A DNA stretch of 5,969 nt from an uncultured Paraprevotella sp. (GTDB lineage: Bacteria > Bacteroidota > Bacteroidia > Bacteroidales > Bacteroidaceae). Of the stretch, positions 1 to 5,969 are shown piece after piece. The notes below the pieces were generated by a model. It was not told the DNA's origin. It was given only the letters and a program-made list of their open reading frames with translations, and did no database searches. Location of the stretch: NCBI GenBank assembly GCA_900766785.1, contig CAAFWT010000013.1, forward strand, positions 1 through 5,969, in the 5' to 3' direction. Numbering within the stretch: the first letter of the stretch is position 1; each line of letters opens with the position of its first letter. Made by a program: the position numbers and the translations under genes.

Positions 1-2991
1 AAGGCCGAGACGCACAACTTCCCCACCACTGTGGAGCCCTTCAATGGAGCCAGCACAGGTACAGGTGGAGAGATACGTGACCGAATGGGAGGTGGCACAG
101 GATCATGGCCCATAGCAGGAACAGCTGTATACATGACCTCCTACCCCCGTATAGATGGTGAACAGCATGCCTGGGAACAGCAGATGGAACCACGCCCATG
201 GCTCTATCAGACCCCTCAGCAGATTCTGACAAAGGCTTCCAATGGAGCCAGCGACTTCGGAAACAAATTCGGACAGCCCCTTATCTGCGGTTCAGTACTC
301 ACCTTCGAACACAAGGAAGGCAATGAGAAGTATGCCTATGACAAAGTGGTGATGCTGGCAGGAGGAGTGGGCTACGGCACACGTCGTGACTGCCTGAAAG
401 GAACTTCTCAGAAGGGCAACAAGGTGGTGGTGGTAGGCGGAGACAACTACCGCATCGGACTGGGTGGCGGTTCGGTATCCAGTGTGGAGACCGGAAGATA
501 CAGCAGTGGCATAGAACTCAATGCCGTACAGAGAGCCAATCCTGAGATGCAGAAGAGAGCCTACAATCTGATACGCTCGCTCTGTGAAGAAGAGACCAAT
601 CCCGTGGTGAGCATCCACGACCACGGAAGTGCTGGACATGTCAACTGTCTGAGTGAGTTGGTGGAGGACTGTGGAGGACTCATCCACATGGATAAGCTCC
701 CCATAGGCGACCACACTCTTTCGGCTAAGGAAATCATTGCCAACGAGAGTCAGGAGCGCATGGGATTGCTCATCGATGAACATCATATCGATCATGTGCG
801 CAAGATAGCAGAGCGTGAGCGTGCACCACTCTATGTGGTGGGTGAAACCACAGGAGATGCCCACTTTGCCTTCGAACAGGCTGATGGGATACGCCCATTT
901 GACTTGGAAGTAAGCCAGATGTTTGGACACTCTCCCAAGACCGTCATGCGTGACCATACTGTGGAGCGCAAGTATGCCGACGTGCCATACACCACCGATG
1001 ATATCGAAGGCAAGGTGCGTCAGGTGCTCCGACTGGAAGCTGTAGCATGCAAGGACTGGCTCACCAACAAGGTGGACCGTTCGGTCACAGGAAAGGTGGC
1101 ACGCCAGCAATGTCAGGGAGAGTTGCAGCTCCCGCTCTCGGACTGCGGAGTGGTGGCTCTTGATTATCGTGGCACTCATGGAATAGCCACAGCATTGGGA
1201 CATGCTCCTCAGGCAGCTTTGGCCAGCCCCGAGGCCGGTTCGGTCCTCTCCGTGGCAGAAGCCCTGACCAATATCGTGTGGGCACCTCTTGCCGAGGGAC
1301 TTGACAGCGTGAGCCTGTCTGCCAACTGGATGTGGCCCTGCCGCGCTCAGGAGGGTGAGGATGCCCGTCTGTACCAGGCTGTACAGGCACTATCGGAATT
1401 CTGCTTGAAACTGAAAATCAACGTTCCCACGGGAAAGGATAGCTTGTCCATGACCCAGAAGTACCCCAATGGTGAAAAGATCATCTCTCCGGGTACCGTC
1501 ATCGTTAGCAGTGGCGGACAGGTGGCTGACGTGAAGAAGGTGGTGAGCCCCGTTCTCCGTCAGGAGAAATCCACCTTGTTGCACATCGACTTCTCGTTCT
1601 GTCCCCTGGGATTGGGCGGCTCAGCCTTTGCCCAGTCGCAAGGATATGTGGGGAGTGATGTTCCTAATGTCCTCGATGCCGAATATTTCCGTGATGCCTT
1701 TGAAGCCATACAGACTCTGGTGCGCGAGGGACTCATCCTGGCCGGACATGATATCTCTGCCGGTGGTCTCATTACCACTCTGCTTGAGATGACTTTTGCC
1801 AATACGACAGGCGGATTGGATATTCACCTCGATAAGATGAAGGCTTCCGACCTGGTCAAGGTGCTCTTCTCGGAGAATCCCGGAGTGGTCATTCAGGTGG
1901 CCGACAGAAATTGTTCCAAAGTGAAGAAGATGCTCGAGGATATGGGCATCGGATACATCAACATAGGTCATCCCACTGAGGAGCGCACCCTCACGGTCAC
2001 ACGTGACGGAGAGACCATCAGCCTGGATATAGACCAGATGAGACAGGAGTGGTACCGCAGTAGTCATCTGATGGATGCACGTCAGACCATGAACGGAAAG
2101 GCTGAGGAACGTGCCGCCAACTTGGGTAAGCAACCCGTATGCTGGCACATGCCCGCTGCTTTCAACGGAAAGATGAGCCGCTATGGCATCACTCCAGAGC
2201 GAAGGGAGCAGAGCGGACTGCGTGCTGCCATCATCCGTGAGAAAGGTACCAATGGAGAGCGTGAGATGGCGTATATGTTGTATCTGGCAGGCTTCGATGT
2301 GAAGGATGTCATGATGACCGACCTGGTGAGCGGAAGAGAGACCTTGGATGATGTCAACTTCATCGTCTTCTGTGGAGGATTCTCCAATAGCGACGTCCTC
2401 GGGTCAGCCAAGGGATGGGCAGGAGCCTTCCTGTATAATCCTCGGGCCAAGGAGACCCTCGACCGCTTCTATGCTCGTGAGGACACACTCTCGCTGGGTG
2501 TTTGTAACGGTTGTCAGCTGATGATGGAACTGGGACTGGTGGGACGAGTGTCCAGTGCTTCGGCAGATGCCGAGCATCCTCACATGGAGCACAATGACTC
2601 CCATAAGTTTGAATCAGCATTCCTCAGTGTAGATGTCCAGAAGTCCGGACATAGTGTGCTGCTTGACTCTCTGTCAGGAAGCAGCTTGGGCTTGTGGGTG
2701 GCTCATGGCGAAGGCAAGTTTGTGCTTCCAGGACAGGAACAGGACTACAACGTGGTACTCAAGTATACCCATCAGGGATATCCTGCCAATCCCAATGGCA
2801 GCTCGTTCGGAACAGCAGGCATTGCCAGTGCCGATGGCCGACATCTGGCTATGATGCCCCATCTGGAGCGTGCCTTCCTGCCCTGGCAGTGTGCCTATTA
2901 CCCCACAGAGCGCATACTGACCGATCAGGTTACCCCCTGGATAGAGGCCTTTGTGAATGCCCGTAAATGGGTGGAGCAGCATCAGAAATAG
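1..2991 (+). CDS. purL: Phosphoribosylformylglycinamidine synthase, large single-chain PurL (5' truncated by window edge)
   Basis: This enzyme carries out the fourth step of de novo purine synthesis in the cytoplasm, turning FGAR, glutamine and ATP into FGAM. The frame is open from base 1, so the coding region continues left of the window. The codon at 31 is an internal GTG, not the start. The 996 visible residues begin at KAETHNFPTTVEPFNG; compared with Bacteroidetes PurL of about 1230 residues, roughly 240 are missing, including the PurS-like N-terminal domain. Seen in order are the first AIRS-like half (LAGGVGYG, then RIGLGGGSVSS), NESQERMGL, DRSVTGKVARQQ, the second AIRS-like half (SVAEALTNIVWAPL, LSANWMWPC, PTGKDSLSM, HDISAGGLITTLLEM), and a glutaminase domain from about 2218. 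Its triad looks intact: Cys at 2503-2505 in GVCNGCQ, His at 2860-2862 and Glu at 2866-2868 in MMPHLER, where E. coli has MMPHPER. No frameshift is visible. The stop is TAG. The upstream promoter lies outside the window. Confidence 0.97.
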   Translation, partial: KAETHNFPTTVEPFNGASTGTGGEIRDRMGGGTGSWPIAGTAVYMTSYPRIDGEQHAWEQQMEPRPWLYQTPQQILTKASNGASDFGNKFGQPLICGSVLTFEHKEGNEKYAYDKVVMLAGGVGYGTRRDCLKGTSQKGNKVVVVGGDNYRIGLGGGSVSSVETGRYSSGIELNAVQRANPEMQKRAYNLIRSLCEEETNPVVSIHDHGSAGHVNCLSELVEDCGGLIHMDKLPIGDHTLSAKEIIANESQERMGLLIDEHHIDHVRKIAERERAPLYVVGETTGDAHFAFEQADGIRPFDLEVSQMFGHSPKTVMRDHTVERKYADVPYTTDDIEGKVRQVLRLEAVACKDWLTNKVDRSVTGKVARQQCQGELQLPLSDCGVVALDYRGTHGIATALGHAPQAALASPEAGSVLSVAEALTNIVWAPLAEGLDSVSLSANWMWPCRAQEGEDARLYQAVQALSEFCLKLKINVPTGKDSLSMTQKYPNGEKIISPGTVIVSSGGQVADVKKVVSPVLRQEKSTLLHIDFSFCPLGLGGSAFAQSQGYVGSDVPNVLDAEYFRDAFEAIQTLVREGLILAGHDISAGGLITTLLEMTFANTTGGLDIHLDKMKASDLVKVLFSENPGVVIQVADRNCSKVKKMLEDMGIGYINIGHPTEERTLTVTRDGETISLDIDQMRQEWYRSSHLMDARQTMNGKAEERAANLGKQPVCWHMPAAFNGKMSRYGITPERREQSGLRAAIIREKGTNGEREMAYMLYLAGFDVKDVMMTDLVSGRETLDDVNFIVFCGGFSNSDVLGSAKGWAGAFLYNPRAKETLDRFYAREDTLSLGVCNGCQLMMELGLVGRVSSASADAEHPHMEHNDSHKFESAFLSVDVQKSGHSVLLDSLSGSSLGLWVAHGEGKFVLPGQEQDYNVVLKYTHQGYPANPNGSSFGTAGIASADGRHLAMMPHLERAFLPWQCAYYPTERILTDQVTPWIEAFVNARKWVEQHQK

Positions 2992-3029
2992 GGGAATCAT
3001 CGGAGTGTGCAGAGCGTAACGTCAGAGAA

Positions 3030-3653
3030 ATGTATTGGGAACTATTCAGTAATTTCTTTCGCATCGGACTCTTCACCATTGGTGGAGGATACGCCATGAT
3101 ACCCCTCATTCAGCAAAGGGTGGTGGACCAGAAACAATGGGTAAGCGGTGAGGAACTTATGGATTTGATGGCGGTGGCACAGAGTTGCCCCGGAATCTTT
3201 GCTGTCAACATCAGTATCTTCATCGGTTACAAGTTGCGCGGAGTAAAGGGTGCTTTATGCTCCACTCTGGGAGCTTGTTTGCCCTCCTTCATTATCATCC
3301 TGATTATAGCCATGCTCTTCCATCAATTTGGAGACAATGAATGGGTGGCACGCTTCTTCCGAGGGATACGTCCAGCGGTGGTGGCACTCATAGCCGCTCC
3401 TGTATTCAAGATGGCAAAGACAGCTCAGATTACTCGCAAGACCGTGTGGATACCAGTGGCTGTGGCATTGGCTATCTGGTGGATGGGCGTCAGTCCCATC
3501 TATGTGATTATGATTGCAGGACTGGCAGGATATGCCTATGGTCAGCTGTTTGGGGATGGTGACGATGCCGAGGAGAATAGTTCCATAATTCACGACGGTT
3601 CTTCTGCCACCCAGGAAACCTCATCCGATGATTCTCAAAAAACCACAGTATGA
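3030..3653 (+). CDS. Short-chain chromate transporter (CHR) family protein, first of a pair
   Basis: This is an inner-membrane protein of 207 residues with a single CHR domain, half the size of the two-domain ChrA. Family motifs seen are FRIGLFTIGGGYAMIPLI (residues 10-27), AQSCPGIFAVN (50-60) and FRGIRPAVVALI (110-121), with about five or six hydrophobic segments ending near residue 174. The last 33 residues form a hydrophilic, acidic, Ser/Thr-rich tail that is not part of the usual domain. I chose the ATG at 3030 because the CHR domain begins at once and it leaves 38 bp after purL. An in-frame ATG at 2967 would add 21 residues unlike CHR and overlap purL by 25 bp. No Shine-Dalgarno is evident, as is normal in Bacteroidetes. 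The stop overlaps the next gene, a second CHR half. Known short-chain pairs such as those of Bacillus subtilis work together in chromate efflux. The true substrate here is unknown and could be another oxyanion. Confidence 0.9.
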   Translation: MYWELFSNFFRIGLFTIGGGYAMIPLIQQRVVDQKQWVSGEELMDLMAVAQSCPGIFAVNISIFIGYKLRGVKGALCSTLGACLPSFIIILIIAMLFHQFGDNEWVARFFRGIRPAVVALIAAPVFKMAKTAQITRKTVWIPVAVALAIWWMGVSPIYVIMIAGLAGYAYGQLFGDGDDAEENSSIIHDGSSATQETSSDDSQKTTV

Positions 3654-4228
3654 TTCTTCTGTTTCTTAGACTCTTCTGGACGTTCTTCTGCATAGGCCTT
3701 TTCGGATTTGGCGGAGGCTATGCCATGATATCTATGATACAGGCCGAAGTGGTCACTCATTACCATTGGATGACCATGGGCGAGTTTACCGACATAGTGG
3801 CCGTAAGCCAGAGTACTCCTGGTCCTATTGGCATCAATAGTGCCACCTATGTGGGTTATACTGCCATTACTGATGCCGGGTATGCATGGTATTGGGGGCT
3901 GATGGGCAGTTTGACAGCCACGGTGGCTGTGGTGTTGCCCAGTTTCATGCTCATGCTCATCATCAGCAAGTTTCTTATGAAATACAAGAACCATCCCACG
4001 GTGGAACACGTCTTTCGTGGATTGCGTCCGGCTGTGGTGGGACTGTTGGCTGCGGCATCTCTTCTGCTCATGACCGAGGAGAACTTCGGACACTATGCAG
4101 AGTGTCCGTGGCAGTTCTGGATTAGTGTGGGGCTCTTCCTCTTTGCCTTTATAGGCCAAAAGGTATACAAGATGGGCCCCATACTGCTCATCGTCCTGTG
4201 TGGACTTACGGGCTTGCTCCTGCTGTAG
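3650..4228 (+). CDS. Short-chain chromate transporter (CHR) family protein, second of a pair
   Basis: This 192-residue inner-membrane protein is a second single CHR domain, clearly related to the gene before it but not a copy. Shared motifs are CIGLFGFGGGYAMISMI (residues 14-30), SQSTPGPIGIN (53-63) and FRGLRPAVVGLL (122-133). Where the first protein has CPGIFAVN, this one has TPGPIGIN, the proline-glycine-proline form typical of CHR proteins. There are about five or six hydrophobic segments and the chain ends in a Leu-rich stretch without the acidic tail of its partner. Its ATG overlaps the TGA of the preceding gene in an ATGA junction (3650-3653), so translation is probably coupled and the two proteins made in equal amounts. 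By analogy with described short CHR pairs, the two probably insert as a heterodimer, possibly with opposite topologies. Chromate export is the family annotation; the substrate here is an inference. Confidence 0.9.
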   Translation: MILLFLRLFWTFFCIGLFGFGGGYAMISMIQAEVVTHYHWMTMGEFTDIVAVSQSTPGPIGINSATYVGYTAITDAGYAWYWGLMGSLTATVAVVLPSFMLMLIISKFLMKYKNHPTVEHVFRGLRPAVVGLLAAASLLLMTEENFGHYAECPWQFWISVGLFLFAFIGQKVYKMGPILLIVLCGLTGLLLL

Positions 4229-4297
4229 CACTCTTCTGTCACGGCTTACCTATAATCTTTACCTCATACTACCTAACCCTTTCAATCACCAGACACC

Positions 4298-5629
4298 ATG
4301 TGCAAATCAATGTTCATCTCTTCTCTGAGGCAGACCAGGGCAATCGCTCTGTTTGCTGTTATCCTTTCCTTCTGTCCCCAGAAGGCATTCTCCACTACGG
4401 ACAGTTTGCGTTACATCACTCCTCAGGAGAAGGATCAGGGGCAGTTCCTGTGGTATGGTAACAGTCCCAAGGGATATCCCCGCAGGATACCTGCCATCAC
4501 CACCACACGTACAGGCATGATAGTGGCTGTGGCCGACGAGCGTCCTTGCGCTTCTGATATCGGATTTGGCGAGGTGGACTTGCTCAGCAGATACAGTACC
4601 GATGGCGGTATGACCTGGAGCAGTCCCGTGTGTATAGCCGATGGTGACGATGGGGTGAAGGATTACCCATTCTTCGGTAAGGGCTTTGGCGATGCAGCCC
4701 TTGTCTCTGACCGGGAGAGTGACGAACTGCTTATCATGTGTGTGAGCGGCTGTATCCCTTATCCCTATGCCGATGCCGAGAAGCAGCCCTGTATAGCACG
4801 TCTGCGCAGTCATGATGGCGGATTCACATGGGACAGACCTCAGGATGTGACCTCGATGTTTTGGGGACAGACGGGCCAGAGCATCTTCTCTCCAGCAGAC
4901 AGCAGTGTGGTACCCTATGCCGGATTCTTCGGCAGTGGACGTATTTTGCAGAGCCGTCTGGTGAAGAAGGACCGTTATTACCGGCTGTATGCCGCTTTGC
5001 TTTGCCGGGGAGCTGCCATGCAAGGAGCATACGTGGTATATTCTGACGACTTCGGTGAGACGTGGCATGCGCTGGGAGGTGATGTACGTATTCAGGCATG
5101 TCCCGGGAGTGATGAGCCCAAGGTGGAGGAACTGCCAGGTGGTGATATCCTGCTGAGTGGTAGAAAGAGGTACGGCCGATGGTTCAATGTATGGCACTAT
5201 ACCTCAGATGATTTCTCCCAAGGAGAGTGGGATAAGCCTGTGGCAAGCGACCAGGTGCCTGGAGGCATACGTGTGGGAGCCAACAGTTGCAATGGTGAGA
5301 TTCTTCTGGTACCTGCCACTAATGTTCGTTCGGGAGCCCCCACCTATGTCCTCTTGCAGAGTTTGCCCACGGGCAATGACCGGACGGGCGTGTCCATCTA
5401 TTATAAGGAAATACCCACCAACACTCCTCTGACCAGTATGACCATGGCTCAGCATTGGACACCAGGCCTGCAGATAGTCTTCTATGAGTCGGCCTATAGT
5501 ACCATGACCTTACAGGCCGACGGTCGCATCGGTTTCTTCCTGGAGCAGGCCCCCACTTATTACAGTCTGTTCTATCAACCTCTGACTCTGGAGAGTATTA
5601 CGGATGGGAAGTATAGGGTGCGAAGGTGA
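4298..5629 (+). CDS. Exported sialidase-like glycoside hydrolase (GH33-type beta-propeller with Asp boxes)
   Basis: This 443-residue protein probably removes terminal sialic acids, or a related nonulosonic acid, from glycans outside the cytoplasm. Residues 1-32 resemble a Sec signal peptide: Lys3, Arg11 and Arg14, a hydrophobic core AIALFAVILSF, and a likely cut after AFS. Cys26 follows Phe, so it is a poor lipobox. Three Asp boxes are clear: STDGGMTW (100-107), SHDGGFTW (171-178) and SDDFGETW (249-256); SDDFSQGEW near 303 is a degenerate fourth. Candidate active-site residues fit GH33 in order: Arg62 or Arg63 in RRIP, acid/base Asp87 in SDIG, Glu273 in DEPKVEEL, Arg289, Arg344, and nucleophile Tyr400 in ESAYSTM before DGRIGFFLE. 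There is no separate carbohydrate-binding domain, so it is shorter than the roughly 540-residue Bacteroides enzymes. It starts 69 bp after the CHR pair; a second ATG lies at 4310. No Shine-Dalgarno is seen, and TATAAT at 4251-4256 is only a weak promoter hint. Specificity is inferred. Confidence 0.87.
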   Translation: MCKSMFISSLRQTRAIALFAVILSFCPQKAFSTTDSLRYITPQEKDQGQFLWYGNSPKGYPRRIPAITTTRTGMIVAVADERPCASDIGFGEVDLLSRYSTDGGMTWSSPVCIADGDDGVKDYPFFGKGFGDAALVSDRESDELLIMCVSGCIPYPYADAEKQPCIARLRSHDGGFTWDRPQDVTSMFWGQTGQSIFSPADSSVVPYAGFFGSGRILQSRLVKKDRYYRLYAALLCRGAAMQGAYVVYSDDFGETWHALGGDVRIQACPGSDEPKVEELPGGDILLSGRKRYGRWFNVWHYTSDDFSQGEWDKPVASDQVPGGIRVGANSCNGEILLVPATNVRSGAPTYVLLQSLPTGNDRTGVSIYYKEIPTNTPLTSMTMAQHWTPGLQIVFYESAYSTMTLQADGRIGFFLEQAPTYYSLFYQPLTLESITDGKYRVRR

Positions 5630-5657
5630 GCCTTATGTGGAGTCGTTCATCCCTTTC

Positions 5658-5676
5658 CTCTTATCCAGAATAGGAG
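5658..5676 (+). terminator. Weak candidate hairpin after the sialidase-like gene
   Basis: Bases 5658-5664 (CTCTTAT) can pair with 5670-5676 (ATAGGAG) around a five-base loop, with one G-U pair. It lies 28 bp after the sialidase-like stop, where a terminator would be expected. The stem is weak and no proper T run follows (TTGACGATTTC), so this is only a possibility. The stronger hairpins at 5711-5800 are alternatives for ending or protecting this transcript. Confidence 0.2.
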
Positions 5677-5710
5677 TTGACGATTTCAGTGCCAGCTTTT
5701 GCTCATCTCA

Positions 5711-5800
5711 GACGCACGTACTTGCAACCGCCCCCGCACGTACCTGCGTCCGTCCCTGCACGTACCTGCGTCCGCAGACTCTGATGTGTACTTGCAGGGA
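5711..5800. other. Two adjacent near-perfect hairpins formed by the repeat units
   Basis: Bases 5711-5721 (GACGCACGTAC) pair with 5740-5750 (GTACCTGCGTC) at 10 of 11 positions around an 18-base loop. Two bases further on, 5753-5765 (TCCCTGCACGTAC) pair with 5788-5800 (GTACTTGCAGGGA) at 12 of 13 positions, and the loop itself contains a four-pair hairpin, CTGC at 5766-5769 with GCAG at 5774-5777. Each stem has a single mismatch at the matching place, next to GTAC. No T run follows on the plus strand (AAAAGGGG comes next), so this is not a standard intrinsic terminator for the gene to the left. It may be a REP/BIME-like paired palindrome, a structured 3' end of the sialidase-like mRNA, or a small structured RNA. 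Confidence 0.6.
5713..5796. repeat. Four-unit quasi-palindromic repeat array, core GTACYTGC, mostly 22-bp period
   Basis: Units aligned on a 14-bp core start at 5713, 5735, 5757 and 5783, giving spacings of 22, 22 and 26 bp. Units two and three share an identical 17-mer, GCACGTACCTGCGTCCG, at 5736-5752 and 5758-5774. Unit one at 5714 reads GCACGTACTTGCAACCG, and unit four keeps only GTACTTGCA (5788-5796), the same as in unit one. The core of unit two, CGCACGTACCTGCG, is a dyad matching its own reverse complement at 12 of 14 positions. The spacers are only about 5 to 12 bp, too short for a CRISPR array. Possible roles are a set of operator sites on one face of the helix (22 bp is about two turns) or a REP-like intergenic element. 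The function is unknown. Confidence 0.75.
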
Positions 5801-5815
5801 AAAGGGGCTCTGTAG

Positions 5816-5842
5816 AAAAACATGGGGGAAGGGATTCCCCTA
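5816..5842 (-). terminator. Candidate intrinsic terminator for a minus-strand gene beyond the right edge
   Basis: GGGGAA at 5825-5830 pairs exactly with TTCCCC at 5835-5840 around a GGGA loop. On the minus strand the stem is followed, after a few bases (CATG), by five T residues (complement of 5816-5820). That order fits a rho-independent terminator on the minus strand, though the stem is only six firm pairs and the T run is short and displaced. On the plus strand the stem gains a G-U and a T-A pair but no T run follows. Confidence 0.3.
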
Positions 5843-5969
5843 AAGAGTAGGTATTCCCTGACCCTTATAACCTGATCATTATAGTCTATTACTAATCATT
5901 AACCCAGTCAACCTGCTTTACAAATAGCAGCAAAGTGGTCAACTAAAACCGTTAAACCCAAATCGGTCA

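Larger units (their letters stand above)
5630..5969. other. Gene-free stretch with repeats and hairpins
   Basis: I find no supportable complete gene in these 340 bp. From left to right they hold a weak imperfect hairpin (5658-5676), a block of four GTACYTGC-core repeats (5711-5800), a G/C-rich hairpin (5823-5842), and then an AT-richer tail from about 5860 to the edge with no clear Bacteroidetes promoter (TAnnTTTG) on either strand. The motif ATCATTA occurs twice in the tail, at 5875-5881 and 5895-5901, 20 bp apart, with no assigned meaning. Confidence 0.7.

Noticed and set aside
292..1203. 303-codon open frame on the minus strand inside purL
   Set aside because: It lies antisense to strongly conserved purL motifs, and its Cys/His/Leu-rich translation resembles no family. 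It is a by-product of purL codon use.
2967..3029. Upstream in-frame ATG extending the first CHR protein by 21 residues
   Set aside because: The extra residues are polar, unlike the CHR N-terminus, and would overlap purL by 25 bp. The ATG at 3030 begins right at the domain.
3635..4231. 198-codon open frame on the minus strand over the second CHR gene
   Set aside because: The plus strand encodes a clear CHR membrane protein; the minus-strand translation is His/Gln-rich and unlike any known protein.
4251..4256. TATAAT as a promoter of the sialidase-like gene
   Set aside because: It matches the E. coli -10 box, but Bacteroidetes use TAnnTTTG with an upstream TTG, which is not present here. It is mentioned only as a weak hint.
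4307..5197. 296-codon open frame on the minus strand inside the sialidase-like gene
   Set aside because: It is antisense to the signal peptide, Asp boxes and active-site motifs of a convincing gene and has no recognisable motif of its own.
5711..5800. CRISPR array
   Set aside because: The period is only 22 bp with spacers of about 5 to 12 bp, the last spacing differs, and no cas gene is in view.
5604..5843. 79-codon plus-strand open frame after the sialidase-like gene
   Set aside because: It overlaps the end of the preceding gene, and most of its Cys/Arg/Thr-rich translation comes from the DNA repeat units, which are better explained as palindromes.
5913..5930. Hairpin CTGCT/AGCAG near the right edge
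   Set aside because: Five pairs with an eight-base loop and no T run is within chance expectation.

Overview
The window looks like chromosomal DNA from a member of the Bacteroidales, most likely Prevotellaceae or a close relative. This rests on three things: the large single-chain PurL with Bacteroidetes-style wording around its motifs (for example HNFPTTVEPFNG and MMPHLERAF), the lack of convincing Shine-Dalgarno sequences before any start, and a secreted GH33-like sialidase of the sort common in gut and oral Bacteroidales. Base composition looks roughly balanced to slightly GC-rich by eye. The genus is an inference.

All recognisable genes lie on the plus strand and fill about the first 5.6 kb. 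Bases 1-2991 hold the 3' four-fifths of purL (phosphoribosylformylglycinamidine synthase), whose N-terminus lies left of the window. After 38 bp come two short chromate-transporter (CHR) family membrane proteins, at 3030-3653 and 3650-4228, which overlap at an ATGA junction and probably form a two-subunit transporter. A gap of 69 bp leads to a 443-residue exported sialidase-like protein (4298-5629) with three clear Asp boxes and what appears to be a complete GH33 active site. No strong terminator is visible between these genes, so read-through from purL into the downstream genes is possible, but no shared pathway links them: purine synthesis, anion transport and glycan trimming.

The last 340 bp (5630-5969) carry no supportable gene. 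Their main feature is a compact repeat block at 5711-5800. Four related units with a GTACYTGC core are spaced 22, 22 and 26 bp apart, and can fold as two adjacent near-perfect hairpins (5711-5750 and 5753-5800). A smaller hairpin at 5823-5842 is followed, on the minus strand, by a short T run and could be a terminator for a gene entering from the right. The repeat block is the most interesting unexplained structure here. The rest is ordinary housekeeping and accessory content, and I do not see evidence for a new multi-gene system.
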